Assembly: GCF_024198255.1 (NCBI RefSeq)
Contig: NZ_JAJVKW010000008.1
Coordinates: forward strand, 62,001-126,000
Direction: 5' to 3'
Length of the DNA: 64,000 nt
DNA from: Myxococcus guangdongensis
Lineage (GTDB): Bacteria; Myxococcota; Myxococcia; Myxococcales; Myxococcaceae
Shown: positions 1-8,079 of the stretch, one piece after another
Position numbering within the stretch: the first letter of the stretch is position 1
How the letters are laid out: the number at the start of each line of letters is the position of its first letter
Notes under the pieces: generated by a model
The model's database searches: none
The model's input: only the letters and a program-made list of their open reading frames with translations
Told to the model about the DNA's origin: nothing
Program-made: the position numbers and the translations under genes

Positions 1-700
1 CGGTGAAGGCGAGCAGCGCGATTCCCACCACCGCGCCCTGGAGCGAGGACAGGAAGAGGATGCCGAGCAGCGCTCGCCAGGAGAGGAACGCACCGAGCAG
101 CGCGACGAGGAACTTGTCGCCGCCGCCCAGCGCCTCCTTCTTGAAGACCTTCCAACCGATGTACTCCATCAGGCGGAACACCAGGAAGCCGAGCACCGCG
201 CCCACCGTCGCGTCCACCACCGCGTCCGCGCCTCGCGGCACCGCCAGCACCAACCCCGCGGCGATGCCCGGCACCGTCAGCGAGAACGGCAGTATCCAGT
301 GCGCCAGGTCGATGAAGGTGAGCGGTATCAACAGCGACACCAGCACCAGCGCGGGGAACAGCGCGTACGTCCAGCCGAAGCGGTTCAGGCACGCGAGGAA
401 CAACAGCCCCGTGAGCAGTTCCACGAGCACGTAACGCGGTGAGATGGGCGCGTGACACGAACGACACCGTCCCCGCAGCGCGAGCCACGAGAGCACGGGG
501 ATGTTCTCGTACCAGGCAAGCACGTGCCCGCACCGGGGACAGCGTGAGCCGGGGCGGACGATGCTCAGTCCTTCAGGGACACGCGCGATGACGACATTGA
601 GGAAGCTGCCGATACACAGGCCGAGGACCAGGAGGAAGGCGGTGAAGAGAGGCCCGGCCCAGCCCAGCACGAGGGAGAAGTCCGTCACGGAGCCCGGCAT
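1..700 (-). CDS. pilD: Prepilin peptidase / N-methyltransferase PilD (3' end outside window)
   Basis: Bifunctional inner-membrane aspartic protease that cleaves type IV prepilin leaders and methylates the new N-terminus. The ATG at 700 is the first ATG after an in-frame TGA; 233 codons are visible and the C-terminus lies before position 1. The N-terminal hydrophobic segment (about residues 10-36) is followed by a cytoplasmic domain with two CxxC pairs (C54/C57 and C79/C82), the usual zinc-binding tetracysteine. Both catalytic aspartates are visible: D131 in TFIDLAHWILP and D195 in GGGDK. It is transcribed away from pilA. In M. xanthus pilD follows pilI on the same strand, so its orientation relative to pilA differs here. 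Confidence 0.93.
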   Translation of the reverse strand, partial: MPGSVTDFSLVLGWAGPLFTAFLLVLGLCIGSFLNVVIARVPEGLSIVRPGSRCPRCGHVLAWYENIPVLSWLALRGRCRSCHAPISPRYVLVELLTGLLFLACLNRFGWTYALFPALVLVSLLIPLTFIDLAHWILPFSLTVPGIAAGLVLAVPRGADAVVDATVGAVLGFLVFRLMEYIGWKVFKKEALGGGDKFLVALLGAFLSWRALLGILFLSSLQGAVVGIALLAFT

Positions 701-847
701 CCTAGCGTCGCGCCCGGAGAGGTCAGCCCCCTGGATCGACGATTTCCGTCAGAAGCAGTGACAATTTTTGGCAACCGGGCGCCCTGCCGGACGAGGTGCG
801 CGGCCGGACCTCGTGGGAATTCCTCAGGTTGGGGTGACTGTTGGCCA

Positions 848-863
848 TGGCACCCTTCGTGCT
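848..863 (+). promoter_or_regulatory. Sigma-54 (-24/-12) promoter of pilA
   Basis: TGGCAC at 848-853, five bases, then GTGCT at 859-863 fits the sigma-54 consensus TGGCAC-N5-TTGCA with one change in the -12 element. Transcription would start near 874, leaving a leader of about 43 bases before the pilA ATG. M. xanthus pilA is known to depend on sigma-54 and PilR; a PilR with an intact GAFTGA motif is encoded in this window. The 147 bases between the pilD start and this element are the likely place for PilR sites and a pilD promoter; I could not define either. Confidence 0.8.
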
Positions 864-916
864 AAGAATCCGGGCAGTCGTTCAACCCCCCTCTGCACCT
901 GCGGAGCACTCCCGAC

Positions 917-1504
917 ATGCTGAATCGCCTCATGAAGAAGAAGGGTGGCTTCACCCTCATCGAGCTGATGATCGTCGTCGCCATCATCGGCATCCTGGCC
1001 GCCATCGCCATCCCGAACTTCATCCGCTTCCAGGCCAAGTCCAAGCAGTCCGAGGCGAAGACCAACCTGAAGGCCATCTTCACGGCCCAGAAGGCGTACT
1101 TCGGCGAGAAGGACAAGTACGTTTCGGACTTCAAGGTCGTCGGCTTCGACCCGGAGCCGGGCAACCGCTTCAGCTACGGCATCAACGGTACGTGCAACGA
1201 GTCCGTCGAGACGACCGGTCGTAACTACTCCGGCGGCTGCATCGGCCAGGACAAGGCCCGCTTCACGGAGGTTCCCGCGCTGGGTGCTGCGCCGCTGACC
1301 GCTGGCGTGGCCGGCTCGTGCCCCAACTGCGACTTCTCCGCCATCGCGGTGGGCAACGTCGACAACGACACGCAGGCCGACACGTGGGGCATCACGTCGT
1401 TCGCCTCCTCGGCGACCACCCTGCAGGGCACCTGCGGCATCGACAGCAACAAGATCGGTGGCGGCGAGCCCGGCAACGCCTACAACGACGTGAGCTGCCC
1501 GTAG
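917..1504 (+). CDS. pilA: Type IV major pilin PilA
   Basis: Structural subunit of the retractable type IV pilus used for social (twitching) motility. 195 residues with a short type III leader: KKKGG then F12, PilD cutting between G11 and F12. E16 is the conserved Glu5 of mature pilin. Residues 12-35 (FTLIELMIVVAIIGILAAIA) are the classic hydrophobic alpha1-N helix; the rest is a globular head that varies between strains. The head carries six cysteines (TCN, GCI, SCP, NCD, TCG, SCP), allowing up to three disulfides. ATG 917 has GGAG at 903-906 upstream; ATG 932 (M6) is possible but would leave a very short leader. Followed at 92 bp by pilG. Confidence 0.96.
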   Translation: MLNRLMKKKGGFTLIELMIVVAIIGILAAIAIPNFIRFQAKSKQSEAKTNLKAIFTAQKAYFGEKDKYVSDFKVVGFDPEPGNRFSYGINGTCNESVETTGRNYSGGCIGQDKARFTEVPALGAAPLTAGVAGSCPNCDFSAIAVGNVDNDTQADTWGITSFASSATTLQGTCGIDSNKIGGGEPGNAYNDVSCP

Positions 1505-1596
1505 TCGTCAATGGTCCACCCTGGATTGACCAGGGTATTACGCGGTACGAACGGGGTGCCCGAGTTGTTCGGGTGCCCCGTGTCACTTTTCAGAGA

Positions 1597-2505
1597 ATGA
1601 TGCGCAAGCTGCCTCCCGTGCTCCTGGCCGCCGGTCTGGTCCTGGTGGTCACCCTCTCCAGCGCCCCTCGCGCCCCGCTCTACTTCGGCGACCGCCCGGT
1701 CCTGCCGCGCGCCGGCTTCCTCAAGGCGTTGTTCAAGGCGCAAATCGGATTGGTGGCCGACTACTTCTGGCTGCTGACCATCAACCGCGTCGGCTCCGCT
1801 CGGAAAATCTCCGAGTACCGCGACATCTATTACTACGCGGACCTGACCACGGACCTCGACCCCCGGTTCGCCAAGGTCTACACCTTCGCGGGCATCACCA
1901 TCCCCATCCATTTTGGCCGCGAGGAGTATGCGAACGTCGAGGAGTCCTCGCGCATCCTCCGCAAGGGCATGGTCAACGCGCCCGAGGACAAGCGCATCCA
2001 CTTCCAGCTCGCGTACAATCTGATGTTCTTCGAGCGGCGCTACCGGGAAGCGGCCACCATCATCGAGGAGCTCGCCAAGGAGCCGGGCGCGCCTGAGTGG
2101 TATTCGGGCCTGGCCACCCGGCTGTATGCCCAGTCAGGGGACTTCGATACGAGTCTGGGACTGGCGCAGGCCCTGCGTGACAGTGCGGAGGATGACGAGA
2201 CGCGTGCCTACTACGAGCGGCGCGTGAACGAAATCCTCCAGGAGCGCTTGCTCCAGGAACTCGACGCCGCCATCCAGCGCTATCAGCAGCGAGAGGGCCG
2301 GCCCCCCACCTCCCTGGAGGCGCTCGTCGCCTCTCGGGACGTGAGGGAGCTGCCCGCCGACCCCCTGGGCGGAAAGCTCTTTATTGGAGAGGACGGTCGC
2401 AGCTATTCCACAGCCGCCAGGTTCCGGTTGGAGATCATCTACGACGAGAAGACCGAGGATGGAGAGCGCCTCGTTCCCAAGCCCCTGGATTCGAAGAGCC
2501 AATGA
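1597..2505 (+). CDS. pilG: Type IV pilus accessory protein PilG (myxobacterial type)
   Basis: Position (pilA, then this, then an ABC ATPase and permease) matches M. xanthus pilG, needed for pilus assembly and not the chemotaxis PilG of Pseudomonas. About 303 residues: one N-terminal membrane segment or signal anchor (residues 6-21), then an alpha-helical TPR-like region with paired helices (for example LAYNLMFFERRYREAATIIE), then an alpha/beta tail. Two adjacent ATGs (1597, 1600) open the frame; the reading frame stays open further upstream into pilA, but those codons look like the antiphase of pilin coding sequence. The stop overlaps the pilH ATG by 4 bp (ATGA), implying translational coupling. 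Confidence 0.8.
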   Translation: MMRKLPPVLLAAGLVLVVTLSSAPRAPLYFGDRPVLPRAGFLKALFKAQIGLVADYFWLLTINRVGSARKISEYRDIYYYADLTTDLDPRFAKVYTFAGITIPIHFGREEYANVEESSRILRKGMVNAPEDKRIHFQLAYNLMFFERRYREAATIIEELAKEPGAPEWYSGLATRLYAQSGDFDTSLGLAQALRDSAEDDETRAYYERRVNEILQERLLQELDAAIQRYQQREGRPPTSLEALVASRDVRELPADPLGGKLFIGEDGRSYSTAARFRLEIIYDEKTEDGERLVPKPLDSKSQ

Positions 2506-3482
2506 CACTCAACTCGACTGACGCACCGCCCATCCAGGTCCGAGGCCTGTCGAAGACCTACAAAGTAGGCTTCTGGTTCAACAAGACTGTTCGCGCGCTC
2601 CAGGGGCTGGACCTCGAGGTGGGCACCGGGCAGATCTACGGCCTGCTCGGTCCCAATGGCGCCGGCAAATCCACGACCATCAAGATCCTCATGAACCTGG
2701 TGCGCCCCAGCGGCGGCACGGCGCACCTGTATGGGCAGCCCGTGGACCAGGCGGCGACGCGGCGGATGGTGGGCTTCCTGCCGGAGAACCCCTCGCCCTA
2801 CGAATACCTCACCGGTCGTGAGTTCGTGACGCTCGCCGGGCAGCTCAGCGGCATGAGCGGCCACGAGTTGGACTTGCGGGTGAAGGAGGTCCTCGGCGCG
2901 GTGGACATGAGCCACGCGGAGAAGCTGCAGATCCGCCGCTACTCGAAGGGCATGGTCCAGCGCGTCGCGCTCGCGCAGGCGCTGGTGTCCAAGCCGAAGA
3001 TGCTCATCCTCGACGAGCCGACGAGCGGCCTGGACCCCGTGGGCCGCAGGCAGATGCGAGACCTCATCCTCGCCGAGAGGGACCGGGGCACCACCGTCCT
3101 GTTCTGCAGCCACATCATCCCGGACGTCGAGGCGCTCTGCGACAGGCTCGCGGTGCTCGTGGGTGGCCGCCGCGTGCGCGAGGGCAGCGTGCAGCAGCTG
3201 CTCTCCGCGCAGGTGCCCTCCGTCGAAGTCGTGGTCGAGGGCTTGAAGCTGGACCAGGTGAAGAACCTGGGTGTGGCGCTGGAGTCCACGCAGGCCCTGG
3301 ATGGTCGCGTGCTGTTGCAGGTCGCCGACTCGGACAGCCAGCGGCTGCTGGGGCAGGTGCTCGCGGCGGGTGGTCGGGTCAACAGCCTCCAGGCGGCGAA
3401 GTTCTCCCTGGAGCAACTCTTCATGGATGCCCTGAAGGATTCCGGACGGGCGACGAGCGTCGGCGGGGAGATCAACACATGA
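2502..3482 (+). CDS. pilH: ABC transporter ATP-binding protein PilH
   Basis: ATPase half of the PilGHI complex required for T4P biogenesis in M. xanthus. 326 residues. Walker A GPNGAGKST (50-58), degenerate signature YSKGMVQR (147-154), Walker B MLILDEP (167-173) and switch histidine in VLFCSHI are all present. A C-terminal extension of about 100 residues after the nucleotide-binding domain is typical of ABC-2 type exporters. ATGA overlaps join it to pilG upstream and pilI downstream, so the three are one coupled unit. What is transported is not known. Confidence 0.9.
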   Translation: MTLNSTDAPPIQVRGLSKTYKVGFWFNKTVRALQGLDLEVGTGQIYGLLGPNGAGKSTTIKILMNLVRPSGGTAHLYGQPVDQAATRRMVGFLPENPSPYEYLTGREFVTLAGQLSGMSGHELDLRVKEVLGAVDMSHAEKLQIRRYSKGMVQRVALAQALVSKPKMLILDEPTSGLDPVGRRQMRDLILAERDRGTTVLFCSHIIPDVEALCDRLAVLVGGRRVREGSVQQLLSAQVPSVEVVVEGLKLDQVKNLGVALESTQALDGRVLLQVADSDSQRLLGQVLAAGGRVNSLQAAKFSLEQLFMDALKDSGRATSVGGEINT

Positions 3483-4246
3483 GCGCGTTCGGCGCGATGG
3501 TCTGGAACGGGTTCCGTGAGGCGCGCCGCAACCGCGTCACGGTGGTGGTGGGCGCGTTCGCCGCGGTGGTGCTGCTGTCATCGACGCTGGTGACGGAGGT
3601 GACGGTCGCCACGTTCGACCGGGTGCTCACCGACTTCGGCCTGGGGATGATGAGCCTCATCCTCGTCTTCCTCACCATCTTCCTGTCGAGCGGCCTGCTG
3701 AGTCGGGAGATCGAGCGGCGCACCATCTTCCTCGTGGTGAGCAAGCCGGTGTCGCGCTCACAGTTCCTGCTGGCGCGGCTCGCGGGCAACATGCTCACGC
3801 TCGCCGTGCTGATGGGGGCGATGCTGCTCATCTTCCTGAGTCAGCTGGTGATGTTCCAGGTCGCCGTCAACCCCACCCAGGTCCTCGCGGTGGTGGGGCT
3901 CTGGTTCGAGCTGCTCGTGCTCACCAGCGCGGGCATCCTCTTCTCCAGCTTCGCGGGCCCCGCCGTCTCGGCCATCGCCACCACGGGCATCTACTTCGCG
4001 GGCCACCTGGCCAATGACCTCTTCGACATCGCGCAGCGGCTGGATGACGGCCCCGTGAAGGCAGTGGCCACCGCGCTCTACTACCTGTTGCCGAACCTGG
4101 AGAAGATGAACTTCCGTCCCCAGGCCACCTATGCCCTGCCCGTGGACGCCTCCACGTTCTTCTCCGGCGTGGGCTACGGTCTGGGCTGGGCCGCGCTGTT
4201 CACCGCGGCCGCCATCTTCATCTTCGAGCGACGCGACTTCCGCTGA
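3479..4246 (+). CDS. pilI: ABC-2 type permease PilI
   Basis: Membrane partner of PilH. 255 residues with about six hydrophobic segments: VVVGAFAAVVLLSSTLV near residue 22, GMMSLILVFLTIFLSSGLL, MLTLAVLMGAMLLIFLSQLV, VLAVVGLWFELLVLTSAGIL, AVSAIATTGIYFAGHLA and a C-terminal ALFTAAAIFIF, ending in a short basic tail. The 4-bp overlap with pilH and the order A-G-H-I match M. xanthus. The gene ends just before a hairpin that separates it from a convergent gene. Confidence 0.87.
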   Translation: MSAFGAMVWNGFREARRNRVTVVVGAFAAVVLLSSTLVTEVTVATFDRVLTDFGLGMMSLILVFLTIFLSSGLLSREIERRTIFLVVSKPVSRSQFLLARLAGNMLTLAVLMGAMLLIFLSQLVMFQVAVNPTQVLAVVGLWFELLVLTSAGILFSSFAGPAVSAIATTGIYFAGHLANDLFDIAQRLDDGPVKAVATALYYLLPNLEKMNFRPQATYALPVDASTFFSGVGYGLGWAALFTAAAIFIFERRDFR

Positions 4247-4260
4247 ACGGCCACGGAGGC

Positions 4261-4291
4261 ACGCGGGCCCCTGTCCACCAGGGCCCCGTGT
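4261..4291. terminator. Bidirectional hairpin between pilI and the O-mannosyltransferase gene
   Basis: Inverted repeat ACGCGGGCCCCTG / CAGGGCCCCGTGT with a 5-base loop (TCCAC): a 13-bp stem with one C-C mismatch and one G-U pair. It fills the 46-bp gap between convergent genes and can serve both strands. No U-tract follows, so its strength is uncertain. Confidence 0.6.
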
Positions 4292-4292
4292 C

Positions 4293-6053
4293 TCACGGCG
4301 TGGCGCCCACCGCGAGTCGCGCCTGCCGAAGCCCGTCCCTCGCCGGAGCCGAGTCCGGCCGCAGGCGCAACGCCTCCTCCAGCGAAACCACGGCCTCGGC
4401 CGGGCGCCCCAGTTGCAGCAGCGTGCGCCCCAGTTCCAGGTGAGAGTCCGCGCGCCGGGGCGCCAGCCGTAGCACGGCCCTGAAGCGCTCCACCGCCTCC
4501 TCCAGCCGCCCGGACTTGCGCAAGGCAAGCCCCAGATTGTGAAGGACGACGGGCTCCCTGGGGCGCATCGCGTGGACGCGCTCGAGCTGGGGAACAGCCA
4601 GGTCCATCCGCCCCATCAGCGCATACGCAACGGCCAGGTCGCTCTGCGGCTGATAGAGCTGAGGCATCGCCGCGACCGCAACCTGAAGCGGCGCGATCGC
4701 CTCCTCCACCCGACGAGCCTTGAGATAGGACGCCCCCAGGTAGGCGTGGATGCTCGGCTCCTCCGGCGTCTTCGACAGGGTGTCCTCCCACAACGAGATG
4801 TCATCGCGCCAGGCTGGCACCCGGGCCAACGTCAACGCCGCGAAGACCACCACCACGCCTCCCGCCGCGAGCCCCAGTGCCCTCGACTGTCCGGGCCAAC
4901 GCTCGAGCACCCACTTCGCCCCCACCGCCATCAGCAGGCAGAAACCCACGGAGGGCAAGTAGAGGAAGCGCTCGGCGTAGGCCTCCACGCCTCGCAGTTG
5001 CATGAGGAAGATGGGGAGCAGCGGCGTCAGCAACCAGACGCCTCCGGCGAGCACGGCCGGGGACGCGCGCCATGAGCGCCACAGCGCTCCCGCCAGCAGC
5101 AGGAGCAGGACGCTCCCCAGCACCACCTCCGAGACCAGGGGCGACACCTGCGAGGGAATCGTCACCACGAGCGGATGAGGCCAGAAGAGCTTCCCGCCCA
5201 GCTTGCCCACCAACGCCAGCAGGTGGAGCGGATACAGGCCCCCGCTCCCTTCTCCTCCCTGGAGCGGCACGGAGAGACCGACGGCGTTCAACCGGAGCGC
5301 CGCGTACCCCAGGGCGCCTACGCCGAGCGGCGCATAGCGCCGCACCCAGCCCTTGAGCCCTGGTGGCGAAACGCCCTCCCCCGTCGCCCTGTCCGTGGCC
5401 CAGAGCACGGCGGGGAACACCACCGCCACTTCCTTGAAGAGCAACCCGGCGGCCCACAGCAGCCCTGCCCCCACGCCCCGTCCCCAGGACGAAGGCCCGG
5501 CCACCATGAGCCGCACGGCGAGCAGCACCAGGAGCGTCGCCGCCACGTCCATGCAGCCACTCAGCCACGCCACCGACTCGGTGTGCACGGGGTGCACGGC
5601 GAACAGGAGCGCCCCCGCCAGCGCGCCCCACTCCGCGGCGGGCGATGCCCCGGGCTCCTTCACCTTCAGGCAGGCGCGCAACAGCCAGAGGACCAGCGCG
5701 CAGACCGCCGCGTGCATCAGCAGCAACACCAGGTGGAAGCCCCATGCCTCCAGCCCGAAGACAGCCCGCTGCGCGAAGAAGAGCACGTGCGCGAGCGGCC
5801 GGAAGTAGCTCGCCGCGGGACCGCGCGCCGAGTCGTTAATGGCCCCATCCTCGACCGGGAACAGCGGACGCTGGAACGCGTTCGAGAGCTCGCTCCAGGA
5901 GCGCAGCCAGGGGTTGTCCACCACCAGTTGCACATCGTCGTAGACGAAGCCGTTGGACAACGTCCCGGCGTAGACGAGCGCCGCCGTCAAGGCGACGAGC
6001 AGCACCTGGGTTCGAGGTGTGAGGCGAAAGGAGCGGGAGTCGGCGGAGTCCAT
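4293..6053 (-). CDS. TMTC-like protein O-mannosyltransferase with C-terminal TPRs
   Basis: 586 residues. The N-terminal two thirds hold about ten membrane helices with a GT-C fold. The first periplasmic loop carries NGFVYDDVQLVVDNPW, the acidic signature of TMTC/DUF1736 and PMT enzymes, which move sugar from a polyprenyl phosphate carrier to a protein. The last 190 or so residues are TPR repeats (IHAYLGASYLKARRVEEAI, VVLHNLGLALRKSGRLEEAV and others), probably for substrate binding. The ATG at 6053 lies directly before the first hydrophobic helix; the longer open frame upstream runs into the divergent glycosyltransferase and is not used. The sugar and substrate are unknown; the neighbouring Dpm1-like enzyme could supply the donor. 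Confidence 0.8.
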   Translation of the reverse strand: MDSADSRSFRLTPRTQVLLVALTAALVYAGTLSNGFVYDDVQLVVDNPWLRSWSELSNAFQRPLFPVEDGAINDSARGPAASYFRPLAHVLFFAQRAVFGLEAWGFHLVLLLMHAAVCALVLWLLRACLKVKEPGASPAAEWGALAGALLFAVHPVHTESVAWLSGCMDVAATLLVLLAVRLMVAGPSSWGRGVGAGLLWAAGLLFKEVAVVFPAVLWATDRATGEGVSPPGLKGWVRRYAPLGVGALGYAALRLNAVGLSVPLQGGEGSGGLYPLHLLALVGKLGGKLFWPHPLVVTIPSQVSPLVSEVVLGSVLLLLLAGALWRSWRASPAVLAGGVWLLTPLLPIFLMQLRGVEAYAERFLYLPSVGFCLLMAVGAKWVLERWPGQSRALGLAAGGVVVVFAALTLARVPAWRDDISLWEDTLSKTPEEPSIHAYLGASYLKARRVEEAIAPLQVAVAAMPQLYQPQSDLAVAYALMGRMDLAVPQLERVHAMRPREPVVLHNLGLALRKSGRLEEAVERFRAVLRLAPRRADSHLELGRTLLQLGRPAEAVVSLEEALRLRPDSAPARDGLRQARLAVGATP

Positions 6054-6258
6054 CGGTGTCACGAAGGGCGGGAGTCTACCGGCTTCTCTTCGCTGACAGT
6101 GCCGGGACCTCGGCTCGCAACGAGGGCAAGGCGCCTGCCGGGCGGTTCCACGCCAGACCCGGCCGGTGGAGCCCAAGTCCGTCCAGGACAGCCCGAGGTC
6201 CGCGCCTATACTCGTCCGCGCGCGCCCATGGACCGGGCGCCGACAGGGTCCCCGTCCC

Positions 6259-7368
6259 ATGCGAATCCTCGAGGTCTCCAACTTCATGCCGCCCCACCCC
6301 GGCGGCATCGAAATCATGATCGACACCCTGTTCCAGGGGCTCCAGCGCCGCGGCCACGATGTGCGCTGGATTGCCGCCTCCACGCCCCTGGAGCCAGGAA
6401 CGACAGGCCCCTTCGTCCGGGTCTCCGCGTGGAACTGGCTCGAGAAGAACCTGCACGTCCCCATGCCGCTGTGGGCGCCTTCCGGATGGAAGGAGCTCGA
6501 CGAGCAGGTGCGCTGGGCCGACGTCATCCACGTCCATGACTGTCTCTACTTCTCCTCCTCGCTGACCACCGCGCTTTCGAAGGGCCGACGCAAGCCGCTG
6601 CTCGTCACCCAGCACGTGGGCGAGGTGCCCTACGGTGGAGTGCTGGACTGGGTGCAGGCGGCCGCCTATCGCACGCTCGGACGGACCCTGCTGAGCGCCG
6701 CCAGCGAGGTGGTGACCTACAGCCCCCACGTCGTCGACTACTTCCAGCGCGTCGGGGTGAAGAACCCCCTGCGCATCATCCCCCTGGGCTTCGACCCGCG
6801 CTTCCAGCCGTTGTCCGAACAGGAGCGGCTGGAGGCGCGACGGGAGTTCGGGCTCCCGGAGAAGGGCGCGCTGGTCCTCTTCGCGGCGCGGCTCGTTCCC
6901 AAGAAGGGCGTGCACCGGGTCGCCGAGCTTCAACGACGGCTGGCCTCCGAGGGCGTGACGCTCGTGGTGGCGGGAGATGGTCCTCTGGCGAGCGAGGTCT
7001 CGGACCTCCCGAACACGGTGCACCTGCGGCAGGTGGACCATGCGCGCATGCACCTGCTCTATGGCTGCGCGGATGTCCTGCTGCTGCCCTCTGTCGGAGA
7101 AGGCCTGCCACTCACCCTCCAGGAAGGCATGCTGACGGGGCTCCCCGCGGTCGTCTCACGCGACCCGTCCTTCGTCGCCAATGTCTCCGATGCGCCCGGT
7201 GTCAGGTTGGAGGAAGGGCTGAGCGCCCAGGCGGAGGCCTTGCGAGAAGCCCTGTCGAACCCGCCACCGCGGAGCGACATCGCGGACTGGGCCAAGGCGC
7301 GCTGGGGGCTGGAGCGCTTCGTGACGGAGTACGAGCGCACCCTCGCCCATCTCGTATCCGGCAGCTGA
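6259..7368 (+). CDS. Glycosyltransferase family 4 (GT-B fold)
   Basis: 369 residues. The N-terminal Rossmann domain opens with a glycine-rich loop (FMPPHPGGIEIMID). The C-terminal domain has VPKKGVHR, VVAGDGPL and the GT4 catalytic E-x7-E (EGLPLTLQE). Soluble retaining glycosyltransferase, probably working on the cytoplasmic face with a nucleotide sugar. ATG 6259 matches the family start. It diverges from the TMTC-like gene with about 205 bp between. The sugar specificity cannot be read from sequence. Confidence 0.85.
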   Translation: MRILEVSNFMPPHPGGIEIMIDTLFQGLQRRGHDVRWIAASTPLEPGTTGPFVRVSAWNWLEKNLHVPMPLWAPSGWKELDEQVRWADVIHVHDCLYFSSSLTTALSKGRRKPLLVTQHVGEVPYGGVLDWVQAAAYRTLGRTLLSAASEVVTYSPHVVDYFQRVGVKNPLRIIPLGFDPRFQPLSEQERLEARREFGLPEKGALVLFAARLVPKKGVHRVAELQRRLASEGVTLVVAGDGPLASEVSDLPNTVHLRQVDHARMHLLYGCADVLLLPSVGEGLPLTLQEGMLTGLPAVVSRDPSFVANVSDAPGVRLEEGLSAQAEALREALSNPPPRSDIADWAKARWGLERFVTEYERTLAHLVSGS

Positions 7369-7388
7369 CCTCGCAGCCGGCCAGGAAC

Positions 7389-8048
7389 TCAGACGCGTTC
7401 CAGCACCGCGCACGTCACCTCGAAGGGCCGCACCATCCACGGCCAGAGCCAGTTCGCCATCGACGCACGGGGAGCATCCGTCGCAGCACCTGCTCCAGGA
7501 TTCAGCAAACGCCGGACGGCCCCGGGCACGTCATTGGCGATCAGACTGCCCAGACGTCCACAGGGAACAATCGCGGACGACACCAATCGCATCGAGGGAA
7601 ACAGCTCCACCAACTCAGGGACTGTCGGTCGGAACATCGTGTCGATGGGGTCCGGATGCCACGGGAACGCGCGAGGCACCGAGAGGAACAACAATCCGCC
7701 CGGAGCCACCTGCTCCATCAACTGCCGGGCGAACTCGCGACGGTCCTCCACGTGCTCGAGCACGTTCGTGCAGCACACGGAACGCACCCCCAGCTCGCCG
7801 AGCCTCGCGCGACAGCCCGGGTCCCCCAGCGCACCGACGACATCCACGCCATCCGCCGCCTTCATGTCCTGGTGGATGACCACGCCCCCCCGCCGCCGCA
7901 GCGGCGCGAACAGCTCCCGTTCGATCCACGGCTGTTGGACTTCACGGAAGTAGCGCGTGGAGCTACCGATGTTGAGCAAGGGAGACACCTGGCTCAAGGG
8001 CACGGCAGTCAACGCCCGCCCCAGCCATCGAGCTTCCTGTTTCAGCAT
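7389..8048 (-). CDS. SAM-dependent class I methyltransferase
   Basis: 219 residues. Motif I is LLNIGSSTRYF; a later segment (VCCTNVLEHVEDRREFARQL) and GGLLFLSVPRAFPWHPDP follow the UbiE/Methyltransf_11 layout. It lies 20 bp from the stop of the convergent GT4 and 31 bp downstream of the GT39-like gene on the same strand, so it is probably co-transcribed with the latter. In this setting it may methylate a sugar or a lipid-linked intermediate; that is inference. Confidence 0.75.
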   Translation of the reverse strand: MLKQEARWLGRALTAVPLSQVSPLLNIGSSTRYFREVQQPWIERELFAPLRRRGGVVIHQDMKAADGVDVVGALGDPGCRARLGELGVRSVCCTNVLEHVEDRREFARQLMEQVAPGGLLFLSVPRAFPWHPDPIDTMFRPTVPELVELFPSMRLVSSAIVPCGRLGSLIANDVPGAVRRLLNPGAGAATDAPRASMANWLWPWMVRPFEVTCAVLERV

Positions 8049-8079
8049 TCAGGACTCCCGGCCCACGCAAACACGGAGG

